From Amorphus orientalis (GTDB lineage: Bacteria; Pseudomonadota; Alphaproteobacteria; Rhizobiales; Amorphaceae): a stretch of 64,000 nt of DNA. The stretch spans positions 620,001-684,000 of the forward strand of contig NZ_JAUSUL010000002.1 in NCBI RefSeq assembly GCF_030814015.1. The letters run 5' to 3'. Below the pieces are notes generated by a model. It saw nothing but the letters and a program-made list of their open reading frames with translations. It had not been told where the DNA came from and searched no databases. A program made the position numbers and the translations under genes. Within the stretch, counting starts at the first letter, position 1, and every line of letters starts with the position of its first letter. This document shows positions 25,208-36,848 of the stretch, piece by piece.

Positions 25208-26080
25208 TCAGCCGAAGGTGGAGGCGTCCAGCGGGCGCGACTTGGCGAGCTGGTCGAACGCCATCAGGTCCTTCAGGAGCGCCGGCAGGTCCTTGAGCGG
25301 CACCATGTTGGGTCCGTCGGAAGGGGCGGTCTCGGGCGAATCATGGGTCTCGATGAAGACGCCGGCGATCCCCAGCGACACGGCGGCGCGCGCCAGGACC
25401 GGCACGAAGCGCCGGTCGCCGCCGGACGCGGTGCCCTGGCCACCGGGCTGCTGCACGGAGTGGGTCGCGTCGAAGATCACCGGGGCGCCGGTCTTCGCCA
25501 GGACGGGCAGGGCCCGCATGTCGCTGACCAGCGTGTTGTAGCCGAAGCTGACCCCGCGCTCGGTGACCATCACCCGGTCGTTACCGGCGGACGTTATTTT
25601 CTCAACGACGTTGGTCATATCCCAGGGCGCCAGGAACTGCCCCTTCTTGACGTTGACCGCCGCGCCGGTCTCCGCGGCGGCGACGAGGAGATCGGTCTGC
25701 CGGCACAGGAAGGCGGGGATCTGCAGGACGTCGACGGCCTTGGCGACCTCGGCGCACTGGGCGCTCTCGTGGACGTCGGTCAGGACCGGAAGACCGAAGG
25801 CCTCCCGGATTTCCGCAAAGATCGGCAGGGCATGGTCGAGACCGAGGCCGCGGGCGCCGGTGCGGCTGGTCCGGTTGGCCTTGTCGAACGAGGTCTTGTA
25901 GACGCAGCCGATCCCGAGTTCGCTCGTGATCTCCTTCAGCGCCGCCGCCATCTCCAGCGCATGGGCCCGGCTTTCCAGGACGCAAGGGCCCGCGATCAGC
26001 GACAGCGGTGCGTCGTTGGCGAACCGCACCTTGCCGATATCGAGGCTCGGACGGGGGGAGGCGGCGGAAGGGGCGGTCAT
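25208..26080 (-). CDS. kdsA: 2-dehydro-3-deoxyphosphooctonate aldolase (KDO-8-P synthase)
   Basis: Condenses arabinose 5-phosphate with PEP to KDO 8-phosphate for LPS inner core. The 290-residue TIM-barrel protein carries [10 protein letters not shown] near the N-terminus, [35 protein letters not shown] and [12 protein letters not shown], all family landmarks. The ATG at 26080 gives a normal N-terminus; a longer frame upstream is not conserved. Lies downstream of the LCM-type methyltransferase. Confidence 0.97.
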   Translation of the reverse strand: MTAPSAASPRPSLDIGKVRFANDAPLSLIAGPCVLESRAHALEMAAALKEITSELGIGCVYKTSFDKANRTSRTGARGLGLDHALPIFAEIREAFGLPVLTDVHESAQCAEVAKAVDVLQIPAFLCRQTDLLVAAAETGAAVNVKKGQFLAPWDMTNVVEKITSAGNDRVMVTERGVSFGYNTLVSDMRALPVLAKTGAPVIFDATHSVQQPGGQGTASGGDRRFVPVLARAAVSLGIAGVFIETHDSPETAPSDGPNMVPLKDLPALLKDLMAFDQLAKSRPLDASTFG

Positions 26081-26140
26081 TGCGGGAAAACTCCTGACGG
26101 TCGGGGGCCGGGACGCGCGCGTCCGCACGGCTGCCGTCTC

Positions 26141-26992
26141 CTATCGCGGCTCGCCGCCGGCGTCGAGACGCAGACGGACGATGGCGTAGAGCGGCACGCC
26201 GAATGCCGCCCGGAAGGCAATCGCGCCCATCATCCAGGGCGGCGGCAGTCCGGCCACCACGTCATCGATCCGCTCCAGCCGCCAGCGCGGGTCGCCGCAG
26301 GTATAGTCGGCCCGGGTCCGGACACCGGAGCGGAACTCGATGGAGCGATCCGCCCGGGCCAGAGCGCCGATGGCAGGATGCGCGCGCGCCGTTCCGATCA
26401 TCAGGAAGGAGAAGGCGTCATAGACGAATTCGACGGTGCGTCCGGCGAGCCCGTCAGCCAGATCGGCAAGCAGCCGGGTGATCGCCTCAGGCGCAAGATA
26501 GGGCAACAATCCCTCCGCCAGCACCAGCACCGGACCGTCGGGAAGCGCCATCTCCGTCAGCCAGCCGGCGTGATCCACGGAGGCGGCGATCAGCGCGCGT
26601 CGCGGATCGCCGGCGATGACGCGGCGGTGGAGGTCGGTCGCGGGAGGCAGGTCGACGTCGTACCAGAGATGCGGCGGCGTCTTCAGGCGCTCGAAGGAGG
26701 TCGAGAGGCCCGCTCCCAGATCGATGACGATCGCGTCCGGATGGCGGGTCAGGAAGTCCGCGATGGCGCGGTCGAAGATCTGAGAGCGTCGGATGAAGCC
26801 GAGAATGCTGGCCGGATCGGAGATGATGCGGGCGGGATCGATGCCGAGGTCGGCGACGATGCGTTCTGCCGCCGGATCCTCGAAGCCGGTGAAGGAATAG
26901 GAGCGGCGGGCGAGCGCACGGGCACACAGCGGCACGAGAAGGGTGCCGGAGACGCCGGGAAGACCCAGCTCACGCGACCGCACGACCGCCAA
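26141..26992 (-). CDS. Class I SAM methyltransferase, leucine carboxyl methyltransferase (LCM/PPM1) family
   Basis: 283-residue protein with the LCM-family layout: VSGTLLVPLCARALAR, GIDPARIISDP, the SAM-binding VIDLGAGLSTSFERL, LWYDVDLP, and LVLAEGLLPYLAPEA. Bacterial members methylate small molecules or polyketide intermediates; the substrate here is unknown. Located between the VOC gene and kdsA, on the same strand, with gaps of 97 bp and 60 bp, so cotranscription is possible but not required. Confidence 0.8.
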   Translation of the reverse strand: MAVVRSRELGLPGVSGTLLVPLCARALARRSYSFTGFEDPAAERIVADLGIDPARIISDPASILGFIRRSQIFDRAIADFLTRHPDAIVIDLGAGLSTSFERLKTPPHLWYDVDLPPATDLHRRVIAGDPRRALIAASVDHAGWLTEMALPDGPVLVLAEGLLPYLAPEAITRLLADLADGLAGRTVEFVYDAFSFLMIGTARAHPAIGALARADRSIEFRSGVRTRADYTCGDPRWRLERIDDVVAGLPPPWMMGAIAFRAAFGVPLYAIVRLRLDAGGEPR

Positions 26993-27089
26993 TGCTCCAG
27001 CCCCCTGTCCGGAAAGGAACCTTCCGCCCCAAGTGAACGACGAGATTATGGTGCGGTCGTGTCGACAGGCGGCACGGGATCCGCAGGCG

Positions 27090-27977
27090 TCAGGCGGCGT
27101 CGTCCGGAACGAAGCGATAGCCCGCGCCGCCGGCTTCCTCCGGCGGAACGGTGAGGCCGTTTCCGGTCTCCGACGCAGCGATACCGTTCCGCTCGAGCAC
27201 GGCGCGGGTCGCGGCCGGATCGGCGACGGCGATCGTCATTGCGGCGAAGCGGGGAATGCGGGTGTCGCCAAACCGGTCGGACCCGAAGCGGGCCGCGAAA
27301 GCGGCCGGTCCCATGACCTCCAGAACGGCGCCATCCGACAGAGGAAGAGTGAGGGCGTCTGCCGCCGGCTCGACGGAGCCGCCGACGAGCGCGGAAAGCG
27401 TGGCGGCCGCCCGCTCCGGATCGGGTGCGACCATTGTCACGCCCGCCATCCGGACGGCGGTGTTCGGATGGGTCTGGTATTCGCGATGCCAGAAATTCTC
27501 CGGCGCATGATGATGGGTGAGGGCGAAAACGCCCGCGCGCACGAGGTCGGCGTGGCTGGCAAAGGCGAGGGTGAAGGAGACCGGCAGATCGCGGCCGTCA
27601 GGCGCCCGGGCGGTCCGCTCGAAGGAGAAGGGCGGGACGGTGGAGAGTCCGGTCTGGGCCCATTCGCGCTGGAGCGCTTCCGGGTCGCCGGTCTTGAGGG
27701 CCAGCATGGAAATGCCGGCGCCTTCGCCGATCAGGAAGTCCCGGTTGAAGCTCGGAAACGAGAACCGGCCTGGGGCGTCTTCGGGAAACAGGCTCTCGTC
27801 GAGGAGGGCGAGATATTCCAGATAGCTGCCCTGGAGCTGGACGAGCACGTTTCCGGTGCCGAACGGGTGGCGCGCGGCCGGCGTGGTGACGAAACCGAGC
27901 CGATGCGCGGTGAGGGCCGCTTCCTCGAGGCTTTCGGCCATCACGACGGTGTGGTCGATCCCGTGGATGCTGCTCAT
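27090..27977 (-). CDS. VOC family (glyoxalase-like) protein
   Basis: 295-residue protein with two glyoxalase/bleomycin-resistance-type modules: IHGIDHTVVMAESLEEAALTA and NVLVQLQGSYLEYLALLD in the first, VRMAGVTMVAPDPERAAATL in the second. It resembles the Glyoxalase_3 type of fused VOC proteins. Metal ligands are suggested by His in GIDHT and Glu in YLEYLAL; no substrate is known. The ATG at 27977 is used because it begins at the first VOC strand. Lies 16 bp downstream of pyrG, so probably in its operon. Confidence 0.8.
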   Translation of the reverse strand: MSSIHGIDHTVVMAESLEEAALTAHRLGFVTTPAARHPFGTGNVLVQLQGSYLEYLALLDESLFPEDAPGRFSFPSFNRDFLIGEGAGISMLALKTGDPEALQREWAQTGLSTVPPFSFERTARAPDGRDLPVSFTLAFASHADLVRAGVFALTHHHAPENFWHREYQTHPNTAVRMAGVTMVAPDPERAAATLSALVGGSVEPAADALTLPLSDGAVLEVMGPAAFAARFGSDRFGDTRIPRFAAMTIAVADPAATRAVLERNGIAASETGNGLTVPPEEAGGAGYRFVPDDAA

Positions 27978-27993
27978 GGTCGCCCTTTCGGCC

Positions 27994-29634
<1,641 letters not shown>

Positions 29635-29723
29635 CTAGCAACCAAGCGGCGCAAGGGGAGAGGGGAAATGGGGGCAGCGGACGCTGTCCCCGGTTTTTAT
29701 CGCCGCGAGGGCGGCGGCAGGCC

Positions 29724-30188
29724 TCACTGGGAGGTGGGGACCTGCGGCCCGCCGGCGGGTTGCTCGGGGGCGGCCGGCGCGACGGGCGCCTGGGCGCCGG
29801 ACTGTCCGCCGGGCGCTGCCGCGCCGGAGGTGCCGCTGCCGCTGCTCATGCCTTCCAGCGTGTCCAGGATGCCCTGGCCGCTGCCGCGGGTCGGATCGCT
29901 GCCGCCCGGCGCGGTCTGACCGGCCGGCTGGTTCAGATCGTCCAGGATCGAGGAGGGCGCCTCCTGCTGACGCGCGATGATCGTCAGCGTGATGGAGGTC
30001 GCGAAGAAGACGAACGCGAAGATGGCGGTGGCCTTGGTCAGCGCGTTGCCGGAGCCGCGGGCGGACATGAATCCGCCACCGCCGCCGCCGCCGATCCCGA
30101 GCGCGCCGCCTTCGGAGCGCTGCAGCAGGATCACCGCGATCAGGGCAATGACCACCATGAGGTGAATGACGATGAGAACGGTTTCCAT
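29724..30188 (-). CDS. secG: Preprotein translocase subunit SecG
   Basis: 154-residue small membrane subunit of SecYEG. Helix 1 (VLIVIHLMVVIALIAVILLQRS) is followed by the Gly-rich cytosolic loop GALGIGGGGGGGFMSARGSGNALTKATAI and helix 2 (FAFVFFATSITLTIIA). The C-terminal 80 or so residues are a low-complexity Gly/Ser/Pro/Ala/Gln tail, longer than in enterobacterial SecG. Located just upstream of pyrG on the same strand. Confidence 0.95.
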   Translation of the reverse strand: METVLIVIHLMVVIALIAVILLQRSEGGALGIGGGGGGGFMSARGSGNALTKATAIFAFVFFATSITLTIIARQQEAPSSILDDLNQPAGQTAPGGSDPTRGSGQGILDTLEGMSSGSGTSGAAAPGGQSGAQAPVAPAAPEQPAGGPQVPTSQ

Positions 30189-30581
30189 CGCGTCCTTCGG
30201 CTTCTTTGTTCACGTGTTCGCGGCGCCGCACCTGACTGAAGGAACGATCGCCGAAACGGCCCCACCGGGAGGCGGATCAACGGGACGGGCGCCGCGACCG
30301 GCGGCATGTGACACCCGATGGCGGCCCGTGGCGAGCCGCACGATGCGCGCGGTGATACACGATCGAAAGGCGCTCCGCCAAGCCCGTCAATCGCGCACCG
30401 TTTCGAAAATGGGCGCGGGCGCTCTGCTTGACAAGGCACGCCCTGCATGTCCTGTGTCGCCGCGCTTTCCCATGCGCGCGTTCAGGGACGACCGGGCGGC
30501 GCGCCGTGGACCGTCCGCACCCGCGACCGGCGCGGCGGACCGGCACTCTGCGTAAACGACGAAAATATCGAGGCCAAGTCG
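30189..30581. other. Intergenic region between divergent secG and aspS
   Basis: About 390 bp. Promoters for secG (leftward) and aspS (rightward) should be here. A TTGACA at 30428-30433 is the best -35 match towards aspS, but no -10 element follows at 16-18 bp. No gene, RNA or repeat recognised. Confidence 0.4.
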
Positions 30582-32357
30582 ATGCACCGCTATAGAAGCC
30601 ACACCTGCGGCGCGCTCCGCGAGAGCGATGTCGGATCGAGCGTCCGGCTCTCCGGCTGGGTCCACCGCGTGCGCGACCATGGCGGGCTTCTGTTCATCGA
30701 TCTGCGCGACCATTACGGCATCACCCAGGTGGTCGCCGATCCCGATTCCGCCGCCTTCAAGACCGCCGAGACGGTCCGCGCGGAGTGGGTGATTCGCGTC
30801 GACGGCGAGATCAAGGCGCGCACGGCGGAGACCGTGAACGATCGGCTGCCCACCGGCCGCATCGAGGTCTTCGCGCGCGACATCGAGGTGCTGTCCACGG
30901 CGGGCGAGCTGCCGCTGCCGGTGTTCGGCGAGCCGGACTATCCCGAGGACACCCGGCTCACCTACCGATTTCTGGATCTGCGCCGCGAGACGATGCACGC
31001 CAACATCGTCAAGCGCTCCCAGATCATCGCCTCCATCCGCCGCCGCATGACCGACGCCGGCTTCATGGAGTTCCAGACGCCGATCCTGACGGCGTCGTCG
31101 CCGGAGGGCGCGCGCGACTTCCTGGTGCCCTCGCGCCTGCATCCGGGCAAGTTCTACGCGCTGCCCCAGGCGCCGCAGCAGTTCAAGCAGCTGATCATGG
31201 TGGCCGGCTTCGACCGCTACTTCCAGATCGCGCCCTGCTTCCGCGACGAGGACGCCCGCGCCGACCGTTCGCCGGGCGAGTTCTACCAGCTCGACATCGA
31301 GATGAGCTTCGTGGAGCAGGAGGACGTGTTCGCCGCCGTTGAGCCGGTGCTGCGCGACCTGTTCATCGAGTTCGGCGGCGGCAAGCGGGTCACCGAGAAA
31401 TTCCCGATGATCCCGTACGCCGAGTCCATGCGGCTTTACGGCTCCGACAAGCCGGACCTGCGCAACCCGATCCAGATGTCCGAGGTCACCGAGCACTTCG
31501 CCGGCTCCGGCTTCAAGGTGTTCGCCCGCCAGATCGAGGCTGACGACCGCGTCCAGGTCTGGGCGATCCCGGCCAAGACCGGCGGCAGCCGCGCCTTCTG
31601 CGACCGGATGAACTCCTGGGCTCAGAGCGAGGGACAGCCGGGCCTCGGCTACATCTTCTTCCGCGAGGGCGAGGAGGAGGGCGCCGGCCCGATCGCCAAG
31701 AACATCGGTCCGGAGCGCACCGCCGCCATCCGCGCCCAGCTCGGCCTGGAGGCCGGCGACGCCGTCTTCTTCGTCTGCGGCGTGCCGAAGACCTTCGTCG
31801 ACTTCGCCGGCCGCGCCCGCCAGAAGGTCGGCTTCGAGCTGGGTCTGGTCGACGAGGAGCAGTTCGCCTTCTGCTGGATCGTCGACTTCCCGATGTTCGA
31901 GTGGGACGAGGAGAACAAGAAGATCGAGTTCTCCCACAACCCGTTCTCCATGCCCCAGGGCGGGCTGGAGGCGCTGGAGAGCCAGGATCCGCTCACCATC
32001 AACGCGTTCCAGTACGACATCGTCTGCAACGGCGTGGAGCTGTCGTCGGGCGCGATCCGGAACCACAAGCCGGAGATCATGCGCAAGGCGTTCGACATCG
32101 CCGGCTACGGCGAGGACGTGCTGCAGGAGAAGTTCGGCGGCATGATCCGGGCGCTGGAGATGGGCGCGCCGCCCCATGGCGGCATCGCGCCGGGCATCGA
32201 CCGCATCGTCATGCTTCTGTGCGAGGCGGAGAACCTGCGCGACGTGACCCTGTTCCCGATGAACCAGCGCGCCGAAGACCTGATGATGGGCGCGCCCTCG
32301 GAGGTCGGCCCGAAGCAGCTCCGCGAACTGCACATCCGGCTGAACCTGCCGGAGTGA
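30582..32357 (+). CDS. aspS: Aspartyl-tRNA synthetase
   Basis: 591-residue class II synthetase. The N-terminal OB-fold anticodon domain (about 1-110) starts [16 protein letters not shown]. Motif 2 is [19 protein letters not shown], a GAD domain is inserted in the middle, and motif 3 is [15 protein letters not shown]. The HGG segment (PPHGGIAPG) is also present. The ATG at 30582 gives the typical N-terminus; an upstream frame to 30447 is not used. As in most bacteria without AsnRS it may be non-discriminating, which cannot be judged here. Confidence 0.97.
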   Translation: MHRYRSHTCGALRESDVGSSVRLSGWVHRVRDHGGLLFIDLRDHYGITQVVADPDSAAFKTAETVRAEWVIRVDGEIKARTAETVNDRLPTGRIEVFARDIEVLSTAGELPLPVFGEPDYPEDTRLTYRFLDLRRETMHANIVKRSQIIASIRRRMTDAGFMEFQTPILTASSPEGARDFLVPSRLHPGKFYALPQAPQQFKQLIMVAGFDRYFQIAPCFRDEDARADRSPGEFYQLDIEMSFVEQEDVFAAVEPVLRDLFIEFGGGKRVTEKFPMIPYAESMRLYGSDKPDLRNPIQMSEVTEHFAGSGFKVFARQIEADDRVQVWAIPAKTGGSRAFCDRMNSWAQSEGQPGLGYIFFREGEEEGAGPIAKNIGPERTAAIRAQLGLEAGDAVFFVCGVPKTFVDFAGRARQKVGFELGLVDEEQFAFCWIVDFPMFEWDEENKKIEFSHNPFSMPQGGLEALESQDPLTINAFQYDIVCNGVELSSGAIRNHKPEIMRKAFDIAGYGEDVLQEKFGGMIRALEMGAPPHGGIAPGIDRIVMLLCEAENLRDVTLFPMNQRAEDLMMGAPSEVGPKQLRELHIRLNLPE

Positions 32358-32909
32358 TTTCTCGGCACCGGCTTGTCCCGGCGAACACCGGGGCTGTAGC
32401 TGGTGTCTCTCCGCTCGCGCCAGCTCGCTGACTGTCGCGGCTGCGCGGGGCGCGGCCGTTTCTTGCCTCCCGGTCGCTTCGCTCCGCGCCTCTTGACCGG
32501 CGGCGGACGGTCGTCCGTCGCTGAATGCAGTATGGCACGGCGGAAGCGGGTTCTTTCCGTGGCAGCCTCACGCTCCGCTCATCCCCGCGAAAGCGGGGAT
32601 CCATAGGGCCTTACAGCGGGCTTGTGCGGAATGAGAGTTGGAGGACACTGCCGCCATGGAGGCGAAGTCATTTCGACCTTCCGCTTGGCGAGTCAGTATG
32701 GATCCCCGCTTTCGCGGGGATGAGCGGAGAAGAAAGCCCGCGCGCGGAATGTGGCGGGAGGACGGAACGGTGCTCCCCGCCCATGCCCCACACCCGGCCT
32801 CGCGTGGTGTCCTGGGTAGCCCAGCCTTCCAAGGGCGGAGTTCCCGGCAGACTATCCCTGCCCACAGCGCCCACATGATGCTATCTGGCGGTTTGCAGAG
32901 AAGGTGACG
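32358..32909. other. Intergenic region with REP pair, no gene
   Basis: About 550 bp between aspS and the helicase gene. Open frames cross it on both strands but consist of repeat translations (for example [18 protein letters not shown]) and show no protein family. The only structure recognised is the inverted palindrome pair at 32574-32728. The last part must hold the helicase promoter. Confidence 0.6.
32574..32728. repeat. Inverted REP-like pair (REPIN-like), intergenic
   Basis: Copy 1 (32574-32609: CTCCGCTCATCCCCGCGAAA followed by GCGGGGATCCATAGGGC) and copy 2 (32697-32728: TATGGATCCCCGCTTTCGCG then GGGATGAGCGGAG) are near-perfect inverted copies about 87 bp apart. Same family as the copies inside cobN, but here in non-coding DNA and with better-preserved palindromes. 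Confidence 0.85.
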
Positions 32910-34724
32910 ATGACGCCAGATAAAGACTCCAACGACTATTCCCCGATCGCCGGCATCCATCCGGCGCTGGCCTCCGCACTCGCGGCGAAGGGCTACAGCG
33001 AGCTGACGCCGGTCCAGTTGGCGATGACGACCGGAGATCACGGGGAGGCCGATCTCCTGGTCTCCGCGCAGACGGGCTCGGGAAAGACAGTCGCCTTCGG
33101 TATCGCGATCGCGCCGACGCTGCTTGGAAGCAGCGAGCGGTTCGACGTCGCCGCCGCACCGCTCGGTCTGGTCATCGCGCCGACCCGTGAACTCGCCATC
33201 CAGGTCCAGAGGGAACTCGACTGGCTCTACGCGGGAGCCGGGGTCAGGATCGCGACCTGCGTGGGCGGCATGGACATGCGGACCGAACGCCGTGCGCTCG
33301 AGCGCGGCGCCCATCTCGTCGTCGGCACGCCCGGACGCCTGCGCGACCACATCACCCGGGGCGCGCTGGACCTGAGCGCCGTGCGCGCCGTGGTGCTCGA
33401 CGAAGCCGACGAGATGCTGGATCTCGGCTTTCGCGACGATCTGGAGTTCATTCTCGGCGCCGCGCCGGAGGAGCGCCGCACGCTTCTGTTCTCCGCCACC
33501 GTGCGGCGCGGCATCGCGGAGCTCGCGCGGACCGTGCAGAAGGACGCGGTGCGCATCGAGACGACCGCGTCCACCGAGCAGCACGCCGACATCGACTACC
33601 AGATGATGCTGGTGCGGCGCGACGAGCGCGAGCACGCCATCATCAATACGCTGCTGGAGTCCGACAGCTCGAGCGCCCTGGTGTTCTGCCACACCCGCGA
33701 AGCGGTTCGCCATCTGACCGCGCGCCTTGCCAATCGCGGGTTCGCGGTGGTCGCCCTGTCGGGGGACATGGCGCAGTCGGAGCGGTCGAACGCGCTGCAA
33801 TCCATGCGCGACGGGCGTTCGCGGGTCTGCGTGGCGACCGATGTCGCGGCGCGCGGCATCGACCTTCCGAACCTCGACCTCGTGATCCACGCCGACGTGC
33901 CGAGCAACCCGGAGACCCTGCTGCACCGGTCCGGCCGGACCGGCCGCGCCGGGCGCAAGGGCGTCTGCGTGCTCATCGTTCCGGAAAACAGGCGAGGGGC
34001 TGCTCAGCGCGTGCTTGGATTCGCGAAGCTGACGGCGACCGTCCGCGCGGCACCCGGCATCGCCGATATCGAGGCGCGCACCCGCCGGCGGATCCTCGAT
34101 GCCGCCGTCTCCGCCGCCGAACCCGACGACGCGGAGGCCGACTTCGTTGCCGAACTGCTGGACCGGGTGGGGCCGGAGCGCATTGCGGCGGCGTTCCTGC
34201 GCCAGCAACACGCTGCCCATCCGGTTCCCGAGGACCTCCGGCCGCTTCCCCCCGAAGCCCTCAGGACCGGCGCGTCCGGTCGCGACCGCAGGTCCGCGGA
34301 CAAGCCCGCATCGGCGCGCGAGCCGCGCGGCCCGGACATGCAGAACGGCGTCTGGTTCACCATCTCGCTCGGGCGCAAGCACCGCGCCGATCCGAAATTT
34401 CTGCTGCCGATGATCTGCAACGCCGGCGGCGTGACGAAACGCGATGTCGGCGCAATCCGGATCGACGCCACGGAAACCCGGTTCGAAATCGCCGCCGACA
34501 AGGCCGCCGGTTTTGCCGAAAAGCTCAGGCAGCCGGGCAGCCTCGAGCGCGGCATCAAGATCGCGCCGGTGGGCGAGGCGAACGAGAAGCCCAAGACGGC
34601 GAAACCGAAATTCAAGCCGGGCGGCAAGCCGGGCCAAAAGCCGGGTCATAAGCACCAGGCCCCGTCGGCCGATCGCGGCAAACCGCCGAAGCACAAGGGC
34701 CGCAAACCGAAGCGCCCCGACTGA
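32910..34724 (+). CDS. DEAD-box RNA helicase with DbpA-type C-terminal RNA-binding domain
   Basis: 604-residue ATP-dependent RNA helicase. RecA-like domain 1 carries SAQTGSGKT (Walker A), PTRELAIQ, GTPGRL, DEAD (in VLDEADEMLDLGF) and SAT. Domain 2 carries VFCHTREAV, ATDVAARGIDLPNLD and HRSGRTGRAGR. After a linker, a DbpA RNA-binding-like domain follows (VWFTISLGRKHRADPKFLLP...AIRIDATETRFEIA). The tail from about residue 560 is Lys/Pro/Gly-rich and strongly basic. The ATG at 32910 is preferred over the GTG at 32904 because of the AGAAGG site just upstream. Likely roles are ribosome assembly or RNA remodelling. Confidence 0.92.
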   Translation: MTPDKDSNDYSPIAGIHPALASALAAKGYSELTPVQLAMTTGDHGEADLLVSAQTGSGKTVAFGIAIAPTLLGSSERFDVAAAPLGLVIAPTRELAIQVQRELDWLYAGAGVRIATCVGGMDMRTERRALERGAHLVVGTPGRLRDHITRGALDLSAVRAVVLDEADEMLDLGFRDDLEFILGAAPEERRTLLFSATVRRGIAELARTVQKDAVRIETTASTEQHADIDYQMMLVRRDEREHAIINTLLESDSSSALVFCHTREAVRHLTARLANRGFAVVALSGDMAQSERSNALQSMRDGRSRVCVATDVAARGIDLPNLDLVIHADVPSNPETLLHRSGRTGRAGRKGVCVLIVPENRRGAAQRVLGFAKLTATVRAAPGIADIEARTRRRILDAAVSAAEPDDAEADFVAELLDRVGPERIAAAFLRQQHAAHPVPEDLRPLPPEALRTGASGRDRRSADKPASAREPRGPDMQNGVWFTISLGRKHRADPKFLLPMICNAGGVTKRDVGAIRIDATETRFEIAADKAAGFAEKLRQPGSLERGIKIAPVGEANEKPKTAKPKFKPGGKPGQKPGHKHQAPSADRGKPPKHKGRKPKRPD

Positions 34725-34862
34725 TTCGGGGGCGGTTTGGGCCGTAGGGCGGCTGAAGCGCTGCTTTTGTTGGCCACGGGCGCCGATCGAACGACCGGCC
34801 TGGGGGGTGCGGGGAGGCTGCGGCCCGTGGACCGGACGGTCGGGCGAGACCCAAAGTCGCCG

Positions 34863-36239
34863 CTACACGACGAACGTCGCGCCGGGGGATGGCTGCAGGA
34901 TCAGGTCCACGAGCCTGAGCAGGACGTCTTCGAGGTCGCTTCGATCGCGCGCCACGCCGAGGGAGAGCCGGACCGCTTCCTCCGGATGGGGACAGGTGGC
35001 GAAGGCCGAACTGGGCACGATGGAAATTCCGGCGCGCTCGGCGTAGCCGGCGAAATCGCTGGCCCGCCACGGCTCCGGCAGGCGCAGCCAGAGATGATGG
35101 CCATGCGGATCGGCGGCAAAGTCGAGATCCGCGAGGATCGTCCGGGCGAGCTGCTGGCGGCTTGCGTTCTCCGCCCGGATGGAGGCCGTGATTTGGTCCA
35201 GGGTGCCGTCTGCGATCCAGCGGCCGGCCAGCGCGGACATCAGCGGCGGCGCCATCAGGACCGTGGACCGCAGGACGCCCGCGAGCCGATCCGCCAGGAC
35301 CGCGGTCGGGGCGAGAACATAGGCAACCCGCAACGCCGGCGTGGCGCATTTGGACAGCGTCGCGATGTGCCAGGTGATCTCCGGAGCCAGGTCCGCGAGC
35401 GCGACCGTTCCCGTCGACCTCAACGGCGCGTAGGGGTCGTCCTCGATCAGAGCCACGCCATGATTGCGGGCCGTCTCCGCAAGCTGCCGGCGCCGCGCGT
35501 CCGGAAGCGTGGCCGTCGTCGGATTGTCGATGCTGGGAGTGAGATAGAGCGCCCGCGGCGCGCTCTTCCGGCACAGCGTCTCGAACGCCTCCGGCCGGAT
35601 GCCGTCTTCGTCCATCTCCAGGGGCGTCAGGGCAAGACCCTTCTGCAGCGCGATCGCCTTGAGGCCGGGGTAGGTCATGGCACCGGCGGCAAGGGTGTCA
35701 CCGGGCCGAAGCAGCAGCTCGCAAACGGCGTAAAGCGCGCTCTGGGCGCCTGCCGTCACGATTGTCTGCTCGGGTGTGGCGCCCTCGATCCGGCTTCCGA
35801 GCCACGTTGCGCCGGCCTCGCGCTCGGGCTCGGCTCCGGCGCTCGGGCGATAGTGAAGGTTCATGAGCCCCCGCGCGCCGCCCAGCAGGTCCGCGATCCC
35901 TTCTGGGATGAGTTTGTCGAAGGCGACGTCGGCGGGCTGCGAGGGAATGTTCATGCTGAGGTCGAGCTGACCGCGCCCGGTGTCGCCGCGATCGTCTCCG
36001 AGACCGCCGCGAATGAAGGTGCCGCGGCCGGGCTGAGCCGCAACGAGACCCCGGTTGCGCGCTTCGTTGAAAGCCCGGGTCACCGTGGTCAGATCGACCT
36101 GAAGCGCCTCGGCGATGGCACGTTGCGGCGGCAACCGTTCACCCTGCGCGACGCGCCCCGCCCGGATGTCGTCTTCGAGCGCCTCGACGATGCCCAGATA
36201 CTTTCTCCGAGCCGTCCCGGCCAGGCGCGGTGTCCACAT
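34863..36239 (-). CDS. MocR/GntR-type transcriptional regulator with aminotransferase domain
   Basis: 458 residues: a GntR winged helix (about 10-75; [27 protein letters not shown]) fused to a class I aminotransferase fold. The presumed PLP lysine lies in [15 protein letters not shown], and the NPTTATLP segment and D in [10 protein letters not shown] match PLP-binding positions. MocR proteins sense PLP or an amino acid and bind direct/inverted repeats. TGTATGG-type repeats occur upstream of this gene (36283-36315) and of the DUF983 gene (36849-36893), suggesting autoregulation plus control of that gene. Confidence 0.9.
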   Translation of the reverse strand: MWTPRLAGTARRKYLGIVEALEDDIRAGRVAQGERLPPQRAIAEALQVDLTTVTRAFNEARNRGLVAAQPGRGTFIRGGLGDDRGDTGRGQLDLSMNIPSQPADVAFDKLIPEGIADLLGGARGLMNLHYRPSAGAEPEREAGATWLGSRIEGATPEQTIVTAGAQSALYAVCELLLRPGDTLAAGAMTYPGLKAIALQKGLALTPLEMDEDGIRPEAFETLCRKSAPRALYLTPSIDNPTTATLPDARRRQLAETARNHGVALIEDDPYAPLRSTGTVALADLAPEITWHIATLSKCATPALRVAYVLAPTAVLADRLAGVLRSTVLMAPPLMSALAGRWIADGTLDQITASIRAENASRQQLARTILADLDFAADPHGHHLWLRLPEPWRASDFAGYAERAGISIVPSSAFATCPHPEEAVRLSLGVARDRSDLEDVLLRLVDLILQPSPGATFVV

Positions 36240-36282
36240 TCAGCTTCTCTTCCGTGTGCATGCTGAGCGAGATGTCACGTAT

Positions 36283-36315
36283 TGTATGGCTTGATCCGGT
36301 CGATTTTTCCATACA
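36283..36315. promoter_or_regulatory. TGTATGG/CCATACA inverted repeat upstream of MocR gene
   Basis: TTGTATGG (36282-36289) and CCATACAA (36309-36316) form an exact 8-bp inverted repeat with 19 bp between. It lies 44-76 bp upstream of the MocR-type start, in a local A+T-rich promoter segment. The same heptamer recurs three times at 36849-36893. Proposed operator. Confidence 0.6.
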
Positions 36316-36373
36316 AAGGCTGTCTGCCGCGTCCGGCTGTGCACTGGAGCTGCGGGCCGCTCGGCAAGGATGG

Positions 36374-36763
36374 CTACTCGTCGGTGCCGACCAGCTTCCC
36401 TTCCTCCGCCTTGTAGTAGAACTGGCTGGCGACGAGCCAGCCTTTCAAGGGCCGAAGCGGTGGGATGCACGTCAGGAGAATGATCGGAATGGACACGAAT
36501 ATGTGGAACCAGATCGACGGCTGAAACGCCACTTCCGCCCAAACGGCAAAGAAGACCGACGGCACACAGAAGAAGCACACCACGAAAAAGGCGGGACCGT
36601 CGGCCGGATCCGCGAAGTCGTAGCTCAGGCCGCACACCTCGCATCCGGATGCGAGCTTGAGGAAGCCGCTGAACAGATGTCCCCGCCCGCAGCGGGGGCA
36701 CCGGCCTCTGATCCCGACGCGCCAAGGCTCCAGCGGGGGCCAGTTTGCGGTTTTGCCTGCCAT
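36374..36763 (-). CDS. DUF983 family zinc-ribbon membrane protein
   Basis: 129-residue protein. A zinc-ribbon-like pair of CxxC motifs (CPRCGRGHLF and CEVCGLSY) precedes the ADPADGPAFFVV signature of DUF983. Two hydrophobic segments follow (VCFFCVPSVFFAVWAEVAF and IFVSIPIILLTCIPPL). Function unknown; members often sit near cytochrome oxidase assembly genes, but none is here. The ATG at 36763 is chosen since upstream residues to 36856 are not family-like. TGTATGG repeats upstream suggest control by the neighbouring MocR protein. Confidence 0.85.
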   Translation of the reverse strand: MAGKTANWPPLEPWRVGIRGRCPRCGRGHLFSGFLKLASGCEVCGLSYDFADPADGPAFFVVCFFCVPSVFFAVWAEVAFQPSIWFHIFVSIPIILLTCIPPLRPLKGWLVASQFYYKAEEGKLVGTDE

Positions 36764-36848
36764 GGGTCCGTGCCTTCGGTTTGCGGTGCCTGTACCGGGA
36801 TGCCGCTTCGGCGAACCCCGTGCTCCACAAATGTCAGTAGAAGTAGAG

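Noticed and set aside
30428-30460. TTGACA as -35 of an aspS promoter
   Set aside because: No TATAAT-like -10 at 16-18 bp spacing.
32403-32907. Small ORFs between aspS and the helicase
   Set aside because: They translate the REP palindromes ([17 protein letters not shown]) and have no ribosome-binding site or homology.
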